Below are positions 61,959 to 64,000 of a stretch of DNA of 64,000 nt, piece by piece; the stretch's first letter is position 1, and every line of letters starts with the position of its first letter. Source of the stretch: Paenibacillus harenae DSM 16969 (lineage in GTDB: Bacteria > Bacillota > Bacilli > Paenibacillales > Paenibacillaceae); contig NZ_KE383846.1 in NCBI RefSeq assembly GCF_000422465.1, forward strand, positions 1-64,000, read 5' to 3'. The notes under the pieces were generated by a model. It was not told the origin of the DNA. It saw only the letters and a program-made list of their open reading frames with translations, and made no database searches. A program made the translations under genes and the position numbers.

Positions 61959-61972
61959 TTAAACCGCTTTCA
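61959..61972 (-). promoter_or_regulatory. cre-like site upstream of the sensor operon
   Basis: On the minus strand TGAAAGCGGTTTAA has one mismatch to the consensus. It lies 24 bp upstream of the binding-protein start. It implies a promoter within 61935-62060 for the sensor trio under catabolite control. An AGCGCGG/CCGCGCT hairpin near 61991-62035 lies between this and the permease. Confidence 0.45.
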
Positions 61973-62060
61973 TAATCATACGGCAACGAAGCGCGGGGGG
62001 TCCACTGCCGTGAACGCCTCCGCGCTTTTGCAAATCATTTAAAATTGAGGATGCCCTGCC

Positions 62061-63224
62061 TTAAGCGGACTTATTCTTGTTGTAGAGATCGAAAGCGACG
62101 GCCAGCAGCAGGACAAGCCCCTTGATGCCTTGCTGATAATCGATGCCGAGGCCGATCAACGACATTCCGTTATTCATGACGCCCATGACGAGTCCGCCGA
62201 TAATAGCGCCGAGGACGGTGCCGACGCCGCCGGTAGCGGACGCCCCGCCGATGAACACGGCCGCGATCGCATCAAGCTCGAAATTCACGCCGGCTTTCGG
62301 CGTTGCCGCGTTCAAGCGGGCCGCGAATACAAGACCGGCCAGCGCGGCAAGAACGCCCATGTTCACGAATACCCAGAACGTCATCTTCTTTGTTTTGACG
62401 CCCGACAGCTTTGCCGCCTTCTCGTTGCCGCCAAGGGCGTAAATATGACGGCCCATTACCGTTTTGCGCATGACAAAGGTATACGCTACGATCAGAACGA
62501 AGAGCATGATCAGGATGTTCGGCAAGCCTTTATAGGATGACAGCACGAAAGTGAACAGGTTGATGATCGCAAGGACTCCCGCCAGCTTCAAGAGGAAGAA
62601 AGGGACCGGCAGCAGCTCAAGCTCATACCGTGTCTGAATCATGCGGCCGCGCCATTCCATGAACAAATAGAGCACGGACAGCACAATGCCGACGATAATC
62701 GTGAGGAGATGGATATCCCAATTCCCCGGAACATCCGGAAGAAAGCCCGTGCTGATCGCGCGAAACCCTTCCGGAAAAGGCGCGACCGATTTGCCGTCGA
62801 GCACGAGCATCGTCAGCCCCCGGAACAGCAGCATCCCCGCTAGAGTGACAATGAAGGACGGTATCCGTACATAGGCGACCCAGAAGCCCTGCCAAGCGCC
62901 GACTGCCGCGCCGATCAGGAGCGACAATACCATCGCGGCCGGGAAGGGCATGCCGTACTTCACCATCATGATAGCCGATACCGCGCCGACAAAAGCCGCA
63001 ATAGAACCTACCGACAGATCGATATGGCCGGTTATGATGACGAGAAGCATGCCGATCGCCAGAATAAGAATGTAACTATTTTGCAAAATAAGATTCGTAA
63101 TGTTAAGCGGCTTTAAAAGAATGCCGTCGGAAAGAAATTGAAACAAAAGCATGATTAAGATTAAAGCAATGAACATGCCGTATTGCCGCATATTGCTGCG
63201 CAATAATTTCAGAGCGGTCTCCAC
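62061..63224 (-). CDS. mmsB: Monosaccharide ABC transporter permease (MmsB/XylH/GguB-type)
   Basis: This 387-residue protein has about ten helices. The family hallmark is ILAIGMLLVIITGHIDLSVG near residue 55-75, followed by RIPSFIVTLAGMLLFRGLTM, GGNEKAAKLSGVKTKKMTFW and FIGGASATGGVGTVLGAIIG. It imports xylose, galactose or a similar pentose or hexose with the ATPase encoded 8 bp upstream and a binding protein probably outside the window. The symbol is by family resemblance. The sensor trio lies downstream on the same strand. Confidence 0.88.
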   Translation of the reverse strand: METALKLLRSNMRQYGMFIALILIMLLFQFLSDGILLKPLNITNLILQNSYILILAIGMLLVIITGHIDLSVGSIAAFVGAVSAIMMVKYGMPFPAAMVLSLLIGAAVGAWQGFWVAYVRIPSFIVTLAGMLLFRGLTMLVLDGKSVAPFPEGFRAISTGFLPDVPGNWDIHLLTIIVGIVLSVLYLFMEWRGRMIQTRYELELLPVPFFLLKLAGVLAIINLFTFVLSSYKGLPNILIMLFVLIVAYTFVMRKTVMGRHIYALGGNEKAAKLSGVKTKKMTFWVFVNMGVLAALAGLVFAARLNAATPKAGVNFELDAIAAVFIGGASATGGVGTVLGAIIGGLVMGVMNNGMSLIGLGIDYQQGIKGLVLLLAVAFDLYNKNKSA

Positions 63225-63231
63225 GCTGATT

Positions 63232-64000
63232 CTACCCCCTGGTCGTCGTCATATATTTCATAATCGTTTCCTGGTTGGCCTCGGCTCTCGGAACCTCCCC
63301 GGTAAAGCGGCCTTCGCTCATTACATAGATCCGGTCGCACATGCCGAGCAGCTCGGGCAGTTCGGAGGAAATCATCAGAATTCCTTTGCCTTGCTCGGCC
63401 AATTGATTAATAATCGTATAGATTTCGTATTTCGCTCCGACATCGATTCCCCGCGTAGGCTCATCCAAGATGAGCAAATCCGGACCCGTGAAGATCCATT
63501 TGCTGAGCACCACTTTCTGCTGATTGCCGCCGCTTAAGTTGCCTGTTTTCTGATGAATGCTCGGCGTTTTAATTTTCAGCTTCTTGCGGAAGCCTTCCGC
63601 CTCGGCGATTTCTTGATAATCGTCTACGACGAACCATTTGGATATGCCGCGCAGGTTGGCCAGCGTCGTATTCCGTTTGATGTCGTCCATCAGGACAAGG
63701 CCGTATTCCTTCCGGTCCTCCGTTACGTAAGCGATGCCTTCGTCAATCGCTTTACTGATGTCGTTCAGCTTGATCTCCCGGCCTTCTTTATAGAGTTGTC
63801 CGCTGATCTTGCTGCCGTAGGCTTGTCCGAAAATGCTCATCGCAAGCTCCGTGCGGCCCGCGCCCATCAATCCGGCGATGCCGACCACCTCGCCCCGCTT
63901 GACGTCGAAGCTGACATCGTCAATAACCTTCCGGTCCGCTTCCGCCGGGTGATACACGTTCCAGCGTCTCGCTTCGAACAGCACGTCCCCGATCTTCGGC
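63232..64000 (-). CDS. mmsA: Sugar ABC transporter ATP-binding protein (MmsA/XylG-type), C-terminal half
   Basis: The visible 256 residues are the second nucleotide-binding domain of a double-cassette sugar ATPase: LFEARRWNVYHPAEADRKVI, the degenerate Walker A GLMGAGRTEL, the TGNLSGGNQQKVVLSKWI signature, Walker B LLILDEPTRGIDVGAKYE and ELPELLGMCDRIYVMSEGRF. The GTG at 63984 is internal; the frame continues (PKIGDV) past the window edge, so the N-terminal cassette is outside. It is the partner of the permease that follows after 8 bp. Confidence 0.9.
   Translation of the reverse strand, partial: PKIGDVLFEARRWNVYHPAEADRKVIDDVSFDVKRGEVVGIAGLMGAGRTELAMSIFGQAYGSKISGQLYKEGREIKLNDISKAIDEGIAYVTEDRKEYGLVLMDDIKRNTTLANLRGISKWFVVDDYQEIAEAEGFRKKLKIKTPSIHQKTGNLSGGNQQKVVLSKWIFTGPDLLILDEPTRGIDVGAKYEIYTIINQLAEQGKGILMISSELPELLGMCDRIYVMSEGRFTGEVPRAEANQETIMKYMTTTRG

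Noticed and set aside
63240..63984. Complete gene starting at GTG 63984
   Set aside because: The frame stays open to the window edge with family-like residues, so the gene is a partial double-cassette ATPase and not a short one.

Overview
The window looks like chromosome of a Paenibacillus-type, spore-forming, low-to-mid GC Gram-positive bacterium. Signs of this are strong AGGAGG-type ribosome binding sites, an RsfA-family sporulation regulator, SLH and copper-amine-oxidase-type surface modules, YesM/YesN-type two-component systems, LplB/YtcP/LipO-type sugar importers, CcpA (cre)-like sites and large multimodular secreted polysaccharide enzymes. The assignment to Paenibacillus is an inference from gene content.

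Left part (1-13.9 kb): an IS3-family 3' end; two ABC-2 type exporter operons on the minus strand (0.6-3.4 kb and 4.6-7.3 kb) flanking an SLH-domain protein; a small XRE regulator/DUF2975 pair; a decayed GMC oxidoreductase; a secreted GH5 glucanase with a ricin-type module; an RsfA-like regulator; a frame-shifted acetyltransferase; a DUF421 membrane protein; then a graveyard holding a UvrA-like internal fragment and an internally deleted TnpB.

Middle part (14-41.4 kb): mixed accessory genes. These include a DUF2087 protein behind two identical palindromes; an ECF41-like operon (FAD oxidoreductase, sigma factor with SnoaL-like tail, VOC protein, DUF6220 membrane protein); a seven-repeat RCC1-like protein; a divergent MFS exporter/tandem-HTH MerR pair with a 31-codon leader ORF; a sigma/anti-sigma/ABC exporter operon (25.3-28.9 kb); small redox and stress enzymes with AraC and LysR regulators; a one-polypeptide histidine kinase plus NarL-type regulator; a lipoprotein alpha-carbonic anhydrase; a nitroreductase; and a LamG protein with a BtrH-like C-terminal half.

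Right part (41.7-64 kb): a carbohydrate-utilisation region, almost all on the minus strand after an AraC regulator. It contains an alginate-lyase-family enzyme with ricin and AbfB modules, a 2322-residue secreted multimodular protein, a LipO-type binding lipoprotein with its two permeases, an intracellular GH29 alpha-L-fucosidase, and an operon joining an MmsAB-type monosaccharide importer to a membrane-anchored sugar-binding protein and a YesM/YesN pair. The simplest model is that the secreted enzymes cut a fucose-containing polymer outside, LplB/YtcP/LipO import oligosaccharides, the fucosidase trims them inside, and the sensor trio reports a monosaccharide. The best new signal is regulatory. 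An 18-bp motif (ATAACAAAATTACGATTT and close variants) sits 43-44 bp upstream of a -10-like box in front of three of these units (giant protein, importer, fucosidase). A fourth copy lies upstream of the AraC gene. Several cre-like sites lie in the same region.
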